Shown here in pieces: positions 22,201-32,649 of a DNA stretch of 64,000 bases. The stretch covers positions 26,884,681 through 26,948,680 of the forward strand of contig NC_135552.1 of assembly GCF_964340395.1 (NCBI RefSeq), in the 5' to 3' direction. The translations under genes were made by a program, and so were the position numbers. Source of the stretch: Glandiceps talaboti (lineage: Eukaryota > Hemichordata > Enteropneusta > Spengelidae). How positions within the stretch are numbered: the first letter of the stretch is position 1; every line of letters starts with the position of its first letter. Under the pieces are notes generated by a model. It was not told where the DNA came from, made no database searches, and worked only from the letters and a program-made list of their open reading frames with translations.

Positions 22201-23353
22201 TTTCATAGTGACTGGCTGCTCCATGAAACCATTGCCTACAAGATGACTTCTTGACATGCATACAGAGTTAGACTCCAGCCATAGAAAACTAAGATAATCT
22301 GACCTTGTTTCGGGAAAAAAGTTTAGCAGATCTGAGAATGTATACAGGACTCATTAGGTAGAATGACTCATCCAATGGATGTGTTATAGGTATTGATTTT
22401 AACACCAGGAGAATAAATAGTCTTGCTATAAAGTGGAGAGCTGTGTTTGAGAGTAAAGCTTAAAGCAATCAGCCAAGCACATCAAACCCAGACAGGCAAG
22501 ATCCTATGCTGGTTGGCGACAAAGTGCAGGCCACTGCTGTGATTACACTCAATTGAAGTAGGGATGTAAAAATTTATGAAGACAATGGGAATAGTAGGAT
22601 ATGAGACGGAATTGAGAATGAGAGTGTAGGAATCATTACCGTAACTGTAATTGACAAATGATGGTTTCATTTTATGCGACAGTCCTTAGATACATGATTT
22701 ATTGCCAAAGAGATGTCAAGGAATTTATTCCCAGATGTACACTGATTCTCAGACAGTTCATTTTATGTTTTCAGAATTGAAGAAGTCTGGGAGCCCAAAG
22801 AGGAAGGCCTAGACAGGTACTTGTATGCACAAATAGAATAATTTTGTACCAGCTATAAAATTACAAAATATTAACTTTAACCGCCAGTGTGACCTCTAAC
22901 AAAAAGACAACATTTTGTTTTTGTGGTTCAAAATGTTAAAATGTTATGTTTTGATATGATTCATTATTCAGTAATATATGACAAGACATTAATCAATAGT
23001 TTTGTTCTTGACATGAATAAGAGATCCATATCCTTGGCACACAATGTACAGTATTTTCATGAATTCTTAGAATCATTAACAAGACAGGAAAGATCTTGCT
23101 AAATTAGACATACAAATGTATATGTGACACACACATGTAAATAAATCCATACATCTATATTCATACATACATACATTCATGATACGCCTGTCCATCCATC
23201 CATCCATCCATCCATCCATACATACATACATACATACATACATACATACATACATACATACATACATACATACATACATACATACATACATACATACATA
23301 CATACATGCATCCATCCATCTATCCACCCCCACCCACACACACATACATACAC

Positions 23354-23394
<41 letters not shown>

Positions 23395-25416
23395 AAACAA
23401 TAAAACATCATTATAAGAGGAAAGCATAGTCAGAAAAAATGAAGAACTCTGCTAGATTTAATTCTTACTGTGGTGTCAAGATTTGTCAGTTAAAGAGAAA
23501 ACTATGTGCAAATGGTTCAACAGCTGCCAAAGGTGTCAGTGATTTATGTTTGCAATTATTCCATTCTTTAATCTCACTTTGGGATGATCAATTCTTATTT
23601 AGGAACACTTTAATCCCTGATATTGAGTTCTCTAAATGCTACATTGTAAAGGTTATATAGGCTCAGCTGTTTACAAAGTGACAAACTAATATCACAAAGT
23701 AACCATTTTAGTTTACTTTTCGCATTCCTTTTTATATCTGCCTCCTTCAGTTGTTGTTTTGCGTGTGTAACCGACTACATGATTTGTGATGGGAGACACC
23801 CAAAAGTACAAAAACAAACCAGCCCTTTGCTTGTTTCACTTACTGCTGCAGGGACCTATCATGTCATGCAATACCCAATATCTTTTACATAATAGTGAAT
23901 ATAATGTTATGCAATGTAATATCCATCTGCTGCAGGTCAAAGGTCAAACCAGACTTAAGTGGCAAAAGGTTTTCATGCTGTGAATCTGGAGAAATGATAA
24001 ATCTGAAAGTGTTCAGTGTGACAACTAAATTGCTTAAAAGTTTGTGAAATCTGTGATTCTAACTATGTGTGTCGCAGAGGTGAAATCATGGTGTCTAGCA
24101 GACTATCTTGCCTGGTTTCCGTGACAACAAGACAGCTAACCAATTAGACAAGCTGTTTCTATTCATTGCTTGTTCACAGCTGTAGATTTAGTTTGGAGCC
24201 ATAAAGTCCAGGATGTGAGACTCCACAGCTTTTTTCTATGTCAAGGTCATAATCTGAAGGCCACCTTAATCTTCCTATTCATGGTTAGATTAAAAAGTTC
24301 ATAGCAGCATACTTTTTAAATACCTACAGATTTCTTGTCTCACCTTCAGTACAGTCCCAGTGAAAATATTTCTGTCTCTACTTTCCATACACCATTCCTA
24401 ATACTCTAAGCATGATACAAAATATACTGTTGTAGTAAAACTGCTATCCTTTGTACTCACGATACAAAATGTACTGTCGTAGTAAAACTGCTATCCTTTG
24501 TACTCATCAATAAGTTAAATCCCTTGATCATGGTGAAAAAAATGAACTCAGCAGTGTCTTTTAGAATATATGTAATATTTAGAGATTTTTGAGTTTTTAT
24601 TTTCTATTTTGTACAATTTTTGTCTTCAATAGCTATATTTGTAACATTAATGATTTTTGCAGATTCAAAAAAAGGAAAAGAATTGGCCCAATGTAAATGA
24701 TAAATATGACGACATTTTTTTCAATTAAAAATGAACAAATATAGTGTGCTGCTGTTTTGAGAAAATGATGTCGTAAACAATAATGCCATTCATCTTACAT
24801 TATAAAGTTGTTATCCTAAATTCCTAAATATTTTTGACATGATGAAGTGAGAAAAATAAAGTATAAAAAAGCAGCCACCCACTCCATCCACCCGCCTACA
24901 CACTATCATGAACAATACAAAATGATAAGACGTGGGAGGACCACGAGTTTCTGAGTTGCAACTTCTAAACCCCTCAAGACATGTTTTCACTTTCTTGCCT
25001 GACGTGATCTATTTTTGTTGATGATGTGAACAAAGATGCTGAACTTTTACACTTTTACAAATTCTCAAAGGTGACACGTCAACCCTTAAAATAAAAGTGA
25101 ATAATCAAGGTTTTGGATGTCAATTTTTATGTAACTAATCTGAATTATGAAGAATACAGGATATTGTGTTTGAATTATAGAATTATTGGGTTTTACGCCA
25201 TATTAAAAAAATATTATTTGTCAAGTGCTGCACAATTTTACTTTTCATTTACTCGAGACACGTATCGTAATGAATTGGAATATTAGCATATTTGCAATTA
25301 TTCATTATTCTAACTGTTATCATTTTGTATCCCCCTAAGCTTTCAGACACGTCCCAAAGCACAAGATAGCCATAATACCATCGATATCGGTTTATCTCTC
25401 TTGTTCACAGATTTAA
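16270..25416 (+). CDS. RPP25L: Ribonuclease P/MRP protein subunit p25-like (Alba domain), split over exons ending 16270, 16813-16967, 21059-21186, 22775-22816 and probably 25347-25416
   Basis: Rpp25-type Alba proteins pair with Rpp20 and bind the P3 region of RNase P and MRP RNA. The predicted protein starts [13 protein letters not shown] (human RPP25L starts MEHYRKAGSVELP). It continues [19 protein letters not shown] (family: GSKIRNLMGFA), then [20 protein letters not shown] and [12 protein letters not shown] (family: SGSGRA..K.V.CAEI.KR....LHQ), then [13 protein letters not shown]. All exon phases join. The ATG seems split: A at the end of a non-coding exon (AACGTAAAA then GTAAGT, 16270/16271) and TG at 16813. 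With the tentative last exon the protein is 131 residues, shorter than human RPP25L (163). Odd points are Trp instead of Arg in GSKIRN and the loss of the usual LSKDPLD...GYQ end. Confidence 0.85.
16813..16967 (+). CDS. RPP25L: RPP25-like exon: MEHY start through first Alba helix
   Basis: The acceptor is ttattccgcag and the donor is ATCAAG then GTACTA. It reads (M)[18 protein letters not shown] and [20 protein letters not shown] then LKKIK, phase 0. The 153 coding bases after TG match RPP25L from its first residue. If the acceptor were skipped, an upstream ATG at 16746 would give an unrelated 22-residue hydrophobic extension, which I consider unlikely. Confidence 0.85.
17704..17874. repeat. 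Compound (CA)n microsatellite in the RPP25-like first coding intron
   Basis: CA runs interrupted by GACACA, CATACA and short unique pieces. It produces spurious open frames on both strands. Confidence 0.97.
17900..19760. other. Intron sequence without recognisable features
   Basis: Unique AT-rich DNA between the CA repeat and the 68-bp array, inside the first coding intron of the RPP25-like gene. I see no exon-like segment. Confidence 0.5.
19766..20096. repeat. 68-bp minisatellite, 4.9 near-identical copies
   Basis: The unit contains cccaagattttcccttcttg, tcccatcccaaagtagcaac and tgtatctggtatttgaac. Copies differ at one or two positions, which suggests recent expansion. Confidence 0.96.
20643..20957. 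mobile_element. 315-bp foldback element with clustered 18-bp palindromes
   Basis: The ends ACAACCCATGAAAAAACAC and its inverse are flanked by ACAT on both sides (20639-20642 and 20958-20961), a possible 4-bp target duplication. Inner arms of ~75 bp (20743-20820 and 20837-20917) are inverted. AAGTGCTAGATCTAGCACTT, a perfect palindrome, occurs at 20766-20785, 20801-20820, 20838-20857 and 20873-20892, with a half copy at 20821-20833. No coding capacity. Confidence 0.85.
21059..21186 (+). CDS. RPP25L: RPP25-like exon: central Alba domain
   Basis: A strong acceptor (tttttttgtctcttctacag) precedes [20 protein letters not shown] and [20 protein letters not shown] then YK plus AG. The GSG..V.K.V.CAEI.KR pattern is diagnostic for Rpp25/Rpp25L. 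The donor is AAAAG then GTATAT. Confidence 0.93.
22775..22816 (+). CDS. RPP25L: RPP25-like exon: [13 protein letters not shown] segment
   Basis: A 42-nt microexon with acceptor tttatgttttcag and donor GACAG then GTACTT. It completes Arg and reads [13 protein letters not shown] plus AG. It matches by position the human RPP25L segment EDSWVPASPDTGLD. Phases fit both neighbours. Confidence 0.8.
23192..23393. repeat. Compound tetranucleotide array (CATC)n(CATA)n(CATC)n(CA)n
   Basis: Pure CATA repeats over about 90 bp, flanked by CATC and CA runs. It gives spurious Tyr/Val/Cys/Met open frames. Confidence 0.97.
24414..24507. repeat. 47-bp tandem duplication
   Basis: gatacaaaat...ctatcctttgtactcac occurs twice in a row with two base differences, inside the presumed last RPP25-like intron. 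Confidence 0.93.
25347..25416 (+). CDS. RPP25L: Tentative last exon of the RPP25-like gene
   Basis: A strong acceptor (tatccccctaagctttcag) is followed in the required phase by [20 protein letters not shown] then SQI and [13 protein letters not shown] resembles the last Alba strand (human RPP25L HVPAVWVLLS). The usual continuation, roughly SKDPLD...GYQ, is absent because of the stop. An AATAAA at 25646-25651 could serve as the polyadenylation signal. It could be a chance match; the true exon may lie elsewhere. Confidence 0.42.
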
Positions 25417-25645
25417 GACTAATCAAAAATCCTCTCTGTTTCTAGTTGTCGTATATATTTATAGTCGAAGTGACAAATGTAATGAATAATCAGCAAGTGA
25501 AGAGAGCCCTCTAGTGGTGGAATTACCCACAGGTGAGAGTCTGAGATGGAGGGGAATCTAAAATAGCAGAATTAAATATTCAACATCCCAACTGCCTAGC
25601 TTCTAAAGCAGCTGTCTGTTTAATGTTTTAAATTATTTAGGATGC

Positions 25646-25651
25646 AATAAA
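25646..25651 (+). terminator. Candidate polyadenylation signal for the RPP25-like gene
   Basis: AATAAA about 230 bp after the tentative stop codon. The hexamer is frequent in this AT-rich DNA, so position is the only support. Confidence 0.25.
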
Positions 25652-27136
25652 ATAGCTGTTTATACAACACTTTTTTAAACATTAAGGTGATAAACACAGT
25701 ATTGAAATGATCACGTAATGTGCGTGCAGCTGTGGTGTCAGCAGAAGATTTGATGGTCATGTTGCCATGGAGATAAAGTCTTCACTTTCTATTGTGGTGT
25801 TTCTCATGATCTGACTGACCCTATATGTGATTTGACAAAATTATAAAAAAAAAAAAAAAGTCAAGAGAAAAAGATCAGACAAAGATATGATGATAAGATG
25901 ACAACAACATAAATGCATATCTTGGCAAAAGCAATTATTTGTCCCTGAAATTTAGCACCATGTATAAAACAAATGTTCATAGTTTCCTAATTTTCCTAAC
26001 TTTAATTGTCATTTCGAAGGCATTCAGACTGCTAAATGTATGATTATTAAATGGAAGCATCATCAACATGTACACATACACTATTTTTTTATCAACTGAC
26101 TAATCTACCAACCCATCATTTAAAGGTGTTACCATGAACATAGAAATAAAACGAAGGCCCTGAGGAACATATCCTGTCAGAATTGTTTTCATACTTCAGT
26201 TCCATAGAATCACCTTTTCTCTCGGTCAGATTTTTCTGGAACTAACATCAAGCAAAGATGGAGGTATCAGGGGAATGGAATTATGATTGATGGACAAAGA
26301 TGAGATGATATGAGATGGGAATAAGGTGGAGTCTCATAGGGAAACTCAGACAATTTATTTGAAACGTAAAGACCCATATTAAAAGATAAAAGTTATTTTT
26401 TTATGGGACGTACAACAACTGGTTCAGAACATGTACATAAACCACTACTGTTATACACCTGTACCAGATGACGCACGTCACTGGTGATGAGATCAACATA
26501 TTCTGATATTGTTGCCGGGGCAACCTCTCTGTCTACCTGTGATGAAGATGACGAGATTTAAAAAAGAGACAAAAAATAGCTGTCTGTGTCTAGTCCAAAT
26601 GATGTATGGGGTGAATTGAAAATGAATTAGTTAGGCGATATGAAATCATGGGATTTTGAACAGAGTAAAATGTCTCATTTCCTGTTGGCTTTGTATGTGG
26701 CATGGCTTTTCTCAGTTCATACATTTAAGACAAACATAATGCATAAATGCAAAGTGATAGCTCTTGTAATTTGTACAGTAGTAAATATGTTACGTATTTA
26801 CAATGTAATGGATTACAATAGTAATTAAATACACAGTATTAATGATATTGATATAATAGTTCAATTTTTTCTGTTTCAAAGATGGAGATTTATGAAAAAT
26901 GAAAATTTCATTTTTTTGGTTACCTGTAATATCAAATATCCTTTTTGTTTAAAAATGTCATTAGTTGGTCTTGTATATAAACCTATGATGTAGTAGCAAC
27001 CCCATGTAACTTTAATTGGCAAGTTAGCCATGCATTTAGAAGTACCTAAAGATCTGCTTAGATTTAGCTCAGTTGTTAGTGGTAATTTCAAATTTAGAAG
27101 CTATATAAAACTGACTTCTCTGCTTCCAAGGCAAAA
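25652..27136. other. Intergenic, nothing recognised
   Basis: AT-rich unique sequence downstream of the RPP25-like gene. Short open frames present show no codon-use pattern or known motif. Confidence 0.5.
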
Positions 27137-27137
27137 G

Positions 27138-27619
27138 ACTATGCCTGATGTAGAGCGTTTCTAAGATAAGTTCAGGGCTATGCCTATAGTAACACTAAGA
27201 TAAGTCTCTTGGCTATGCCTAGTAACACCAAGACAAGACTCTGGGCTATGCCTATAGTAACACCAAGATAACACTCTGGGCTATGCCTATAGTAACACTA
27301 AGATAAGTCTCTTGGCTATGCCTAGTAACACCAAGACAAGACTCTGGGCTATGCCTAGTAACACCAAGATAAGACTCTGGGCTATGCCTAGCAACACCAA
27401 GACAAATCTCTGGGCTATGCCTAGTAACACTAAGACAAGCTAGACTCTGGGCTATGCCTAGAAACACCAAGATAAGACTCTGGACTATGCCTAGTAACAC
27501 CAAGACAAGTCCCTGAGGTATGCCTATAGTAACACCAAGACAAGTCTCTGGGCTATGCCTATAGTAACACCAAGACAAGTCTCTGGGCTATGCCTATAGT
27601 AACACCAAGACAAGTCTCT
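27138..27619. repeat. Degenerate ~34-48-bp minisatellite, about 12 copies
   Basis: Repeated ggctatgcctagtaacacca with agaca/gataagtctctg spacers and two unit lengths (with or without tata). Related pieces occur at 32010-32090 and 54180-54285. The minus strand gives a spurious frame of 108 codons. Confidence 0.93.
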
Positions 27620-27837
27620 CATACATAATTCTGTCATGAGTCTGAGATATCATGCATAAAATGAATTTTTATCCACTGTAACAGTCTTTAGCATGAGACA
27701 GTATGTATGTAGAATGTTTTAGATAGGACCACAGTCATTATGCATACTTCAATATAATGTTGTAATCTGTGCAGAGATAAATCATACCATCAAGTAAGTT
27801 CCCAATGCTCTGGATGATGGTTTAGCTAGATAACATA

Positions 27838-27988
27838 ATATATGTAATAAATCTACAGTGAACTGTTAAAGTCTGTAGTAAACACTATATGTAATAACAT
27901 ACAGTGAACTGTTAAAGTCTGTAGCAAAAACTATGCGTAATAACATACAGTGAACTCTTAAAGTCTGTAGCAAAAACTATGCGTAAGG
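27838..27988. repeat. ~47-bp tandem repeat, three copies
   Basis: acagtgaactgttaaagtct with gtagcaaaaactatgcgtaa recurs three times. Confidence 0.92.
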
Positions 27989-29039
27989 GAAACTCAGACC
28001 ATGATGAGGACTGGACCACCCTGAAAAAGAAAAGAAAAGACATTTGGTGAGATAATTTGGAGTATAAATTATATCATGTCATGTGAGAGCTTGTGACAGA
28101 CTGACTTGTTGTTAACATGTAGGATTTCAAAAAGAAAATGAAATGAAATGAGAATGAATGAAATACAATAGATCAGGAGTAATTCAGTTCAAAAAGACTT
28201 GAATGTTTGACTTGCACCATGAGTAGACTTTTTCAAGGAATTGAACTATAGTAAAGCTCACTGTATATGTACAGAATGAAATAGTTTTACCGTACTGTAA
28301 CATTTTAAGCATAGGTTTTTATCGCTGAAATATGGAGATATTATATAATATACCCTGATTCCTTTGTATTGACAAATACAACAAGAAATTAGGGTGTAAT
28401 GTGATGTCATGACTCATTATCATAGTTTTTCCCCATAAACCCTTGCAGGAAATCCCCCAAAATGACACATGTCAAGTGCAGTAGGGCTTCTTTTACAAGA
28501 TTTCACAGTTGATAAAGTTACCCACAGTACTTTTTATTGCTCAAAATCATGACAAAGCCATATTTAATATGGCCATAGCAGTACTTAGTTTGACCTAAGT
28601 AATGAGTTTGACTGTACTTTTCCTTTAACATATATTACTTTCTCCATAAATAAATCTGACTTTCTGCATCGGTAACATCAAATCATCTATGTACGTAATC
28701 ATATACACATTATTCACAGTCAGTTCTCATTAGATATCTATTTTGAGGGCTATGAATAAGACAATTGAAATGATCTAATGACCTTTCAGTCTTCCAACCG
28801 TTACACAACTTTTGAGTTTGCTAACCATTGACGTCATGACCTACATAGAATCAAAATACATTCCATACTGAAGAATATTTCCTGAATAAAATTGAATATT
28901 ATTTTCGTCTTGTTTATTTGCTAAGCCAGCATGTTTAGTACATTTTATTCAAATGGAGTTAATATGAAACAGTTTGGTAGACGTGATAGATTCCTATAGC
29001 CCACACCATTATAAACCAGTACTTTAAACGTCCCTGATT

Positions 29040-29342
29040 CATTAATAATAACGATAATAATAATAATAATAATAATATTTATTTATAGTATACTGGATAG
29101 TTCTTTAAGTATATAAACACTTGTCTCCCAAGAAGTCCAGTGAGGGCCATCCCGCATGGGTTCAGTGTTAATGCAGAAGGAAACCGGAGTACCCGGGGAA
29201 AACCTGTGTTGTTCGGTAGAATCAAACCGAACGACACTCTTCTTACTTACAGCGTGGTAAATTTAATCAAACCCTGAATGGGGTTCGAACACTGACCGCA
29301 GTGGTAAGAGGCAAGTGGTTTAACCACTCGGCCACCAACAAC
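29040..29342 (-). mobile_element. tRNA-derived SINE (minus orientation)
   Basis: On the minus strand the element starts near 29342 with a tRNA-like head: TGGCCGAGTGG (A box, 29334-29324) and GTGTTCGAACCCC (B box, 29292-29280), spaced as in a type 2 tRNA with a long variable arm (Ser/Leu-like). The body contains GGTTTTCCCCGGGTACTCCG, a core I have seen in invertebrate SINEs (from memory), and the 3' end is an (ATT)n-rich tail at 29041-29085. Too long and lacking a folded acceptor stem to be a tRNA gene. Confidence 0.82.
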
Positions 29343-29899
29343 CCATGTTCTCACATTGCTGCTATTGTACCAAAGGAGCCATAAGGAATAGATAGGATTA
29401 TTCTTTCATTCAGGACCAACCATTTCTATAGCTTTGCCAGACATCACTTTTTCTTTATACCCAAATTGTAATCCTACCCTTTAGACTCCAAATGTCACTA
29501 AATAACTTCACAATTTTTTATATGTTTTTTTCTTCAATTAAAGCACAGTAAACCTTTACTGAAAATAGTTTGATCTTTCTACGTGGCTAAATTACCTTGT
29601 CTGCTACTGAAAATGGTTTGATCTTCTAATTAGCTAAATTACCTGTCTTCTACCAGTAGTCACTGATTGTACTGTGTATACTAGTTTGACGTCTGTCATA
29701 ACAGTATGTATAAATGTGTAGCCCATTTAATTCTTTCTCAACAAATTGTAAATTTATAGTTTGATCACAAGGCAATAATACATGCTTCAAAATATCAACA
29801 ATTAATACTTAAAGTTAGAGCAACTCGGGCTTCAAAGGTTTTTGAGGAAAAATTATGTTTTGACCCCTCTTGCAGCTCATTCAACATAATCAAGAAGAT

Positions 29900-30062
29900 A
29901 GGTAATGGTGGTGGTGATGATGATGATGATGGTGGTGATTTTTTTTTTACTTTTCACAAGAAACTTTATTCAATTAGATAAAAATAATTAAGATAAAAAG
30001 AAGAAAAAACAGATGAGTGACGATGACGACGACGACAATGATGACGATGACGATGATGATAA
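29900..30062. repeat. (GAT/GGT)n and (GAC/GAT)n trinucleotide arrays
   Basis: ggtggtgatgatgat... and gacgatgacgacgacgac... separated by an A/T-rich stretch. Confidence 0.93.
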
Positions 30063-31420
30063 TCAAATTATTTCTTATATATAAAATTGATGATAAAAAC
30101 GAGTGCTGATAGAGTGAAAGCAAAGATGATATGAAACTAAAAGTGATAATTTTATATAATAAAACTTGGGTGTGTGATATTCATATAATATAATTTTCTT
30201 CTAATTTGATATTGTTTAAAATCATGAAGTGTGGTGAATGAAATAGGTTAGAATGTTAACACTACAATACATGTAGAACACTAGGTGTACCGGTAATTAG
30301 AAAAACCACCCACGCAGTTTGATCATCACCTTGGAAATTAAGGCCAAGGTTATTAAACTGACAGTAGGTTATTGACTCACCTACACGTACTGAATGAAAA
30401 ACGTGTAGATTTCATACAATGTGACATCAAGCGATGCCGAATATTTCCATATTTGTTTTTTATGATGAGATCCAGCTATATATATCAGTGCAGTGGAAAA
30501 CTCATGGAGTATGAAATTACGGTAGTATCTATAATATCACATTGTGACAGTTCTCTGTACTTACCATGGCTACCATTATGTGATGAAACAATGTAAATGT
30601 ACCATTGTAATATAAATCATTAGACGAGGTGAAAATTTAATAAACTGTTTCCTGGTTTGTTGCTAGGAGACACTAAAGACTGAAATATGTCAGTAGCTGT
30701 TATTCTCCATCTCGTAGTAATTTGTGTGTTCGGACTTCCGTTAAATTTTATATTCTCCGAGATGTGACTTCCTTTTCTGTTGAATTATGTGACTGTGAAA
30801 GGAATGAGGAGAGTGTATAATTTTAATTAGTATGTTAGTAAAAAGAAATGGGAAGTGTTTTATCATGATATAGAACTGTGATAATAAAATTAGACCAAAT
30901 GAGAGTCATCCACTGATTACTCACTCTACTACAGTACACTTATTAAAATAATTGTAATTATTTCAATATTTTTAAAAAGAATACAGATGTATGTGAGAAT
31001 AAAGTGTTTTTTCCTCTTTGTGAAGTTTCTCATTATACAAACTATTCAGACATTAATAAAGATGCTACAATCCTAATTGCTGTATAGAACTAATTTGCTA
31101 ATTTTTCCAATTTTTTTTTCTTACTTTCTGAGGCACTTTATATTTTATTGTACTTACTGAAGCATATAGGATCACCCTAATTATTAATTCATATCATTCT
31201 GCATCCCACATTGAAATTTTACAATTTTTTACAATTTGTTAAGACTATTTATCTCTACTGTTTATACAAAGACATCAAACCAGTGTACACAGTACCATCT
31301 GTGATCAGTAATTCAGCTAATTATGTTTGCAGGAATTTCATTTCCTAAAATACATAGACTGCAATATTGGCTGGAATCCATGATAATCTTTTGTACAAGG
31401 TTTTCCATTTCATATCATAA
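30063..31420. other. Intergenic, nothing recognised
   Basis: A short open frame near 30372-30596 (plus) has no recognisable motif and no splice context. Otherwise AT-rich unique DNA. Confidence 0.5.
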
Positions 31421-31425
31421 CTTAG

Positions 31426-31527
31426 CCCCCACCCACCCTGCCAACCCCAACCCTCCCACCCACCCTGCCAACCTCATCCCCCCAACCACCCTGTCAACCT
31501 CAACCCCACCCACCCTGCCAGCCCCCC
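31426..31527. repeat. C-rich minisatellite (ccacccaccctgccaacc)
   Basis: Four to five degenerate copies of an ~18-30-bp C-rich unit. Confidence 0.88.
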
Positions 31528-32439
31528 ACCCTACTTCTTATCATTCTAGTCCATACAGCAGCATACATTGTCTAGAGGTAAATTTTAGTGAGAATGGAAA
31601 AATCAATCTTGCTCTCAAGAGTGAAATTTCAAAGGCGTTTTTCTTCTTAATAAGTGGTATGTCAGCAGCTTAAATAGCTTTAAGGAAATAATGTTCTAAT
31701 CTTAAAGATAGACGATACATGTTTATTTCATTTAGTCGTAGGCAGGTTTTTAGTTCATAATGAGATAGTGTTGACATACGATGTGCACATTGAAATTAAA
31801 ATCTACATCTGTAATCAATAAAATTATCATAGATATAGCCAGATTGAGACTGTTTCACAGCTGTTCTGAAACTTGTCTCAAATTCTGTATTGAAATAGTA
31901 CAAGGACATATACACATTTGTATTCAAGTTCTTAAACTGTACTTATAAATGTGTTGAGTCAGCAGTTTTATTGTCTGTTACATGTTTGACTTCAAACCAC
32001 ATGTGAGTAAGCCCAGACTCTTGGCTATGTGACTGACTGTTCTGACAAACGACATCGCCATGCGGGATAGCCAAGTCTCTCTTGGCTATAGGTAAACTGC
32101 ATGTAGTTTTTAGTGCAGACAGTGGATGCTATAGTTTCCATCACACCAAGATAGGCTATCGTATTACAGCTGACTTCATAAAACTGATGAGCCATATCCA
32201 TCCATATGTATCAATGCTTCAATCTGTTTGTTTAGTGGTTTCCAGAATGTCTAAATAGCAAGGAAATGAACATTTGATATTCTCTGTTTATCTACATATA
32301 AAGACGTAAAGTAATTAATCATATGAACTGCCTGACCAAATCTACAATTTTTGTCATTCAGGGGTCTCATGGTCTCATATTTGAAATTCAAAATTAGGTT
32401 TGCTACTTAAAATATTGATGAAATAAGGTAAAGGGGCAA

Positions 32440-32629
32440 CAACATCTATAGCCTACCTGTAGACTTGACAACGACTATTATCACTATATACTTACACTAT
32501 TCCATATCCTAACTGATATTTTGAATTTTTACTCCATTCCGAAAATTCAAAAATGCAAACTATCAGTAAGGATTGCGTAATAGTGTAGTGATAGTCATTC
32601 TCAAGTCTATAGGTAGGTTACAACATCTA
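32440..32629. mobile_element. 172-bp MITE with 9-bp target site duplication
   Basis: CAACATCTA at 32440-32448 and again at 32621-32629 flanks an element from 32449 to 32620. Its ends are inverted: TAGCCTACCTGTAGACTTG and CAAGTCTATAGGTAGGTTA. The arms continue inward with mismatches (gactattatcactata / tagtgtagtgatagtc) down to tttgaattttt/aaaattcaaaa. A 9-bp duplication is typical of Mutator-like elements. No coding capacity. Confidence 0.88.
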
Positions 32630-32649
32630 CCTTGGAATGACATGATATG

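Noticed and set aside
23937-24050. Alternative last exon of the RPP25-like gene after ctgctgcag
   Set aside because: It stays open for about 35 codons in the right phase but shows no resemblance to the Alba C-terminal strand, unlike 25347-25416.
27252-27578. Minus-strand frame of 108 codons with SVTRHSPE-like repeats
   Set aside because: Follows the degenerate minisatellite at 27138-27619; no other gene evidence.
29280-29334. A tRNA gene (A and B boxes present)
   Set aside because: The boxes belong to a longer element with a SINE body and (ATT)n tail, and no matching acceptor stem is seen.
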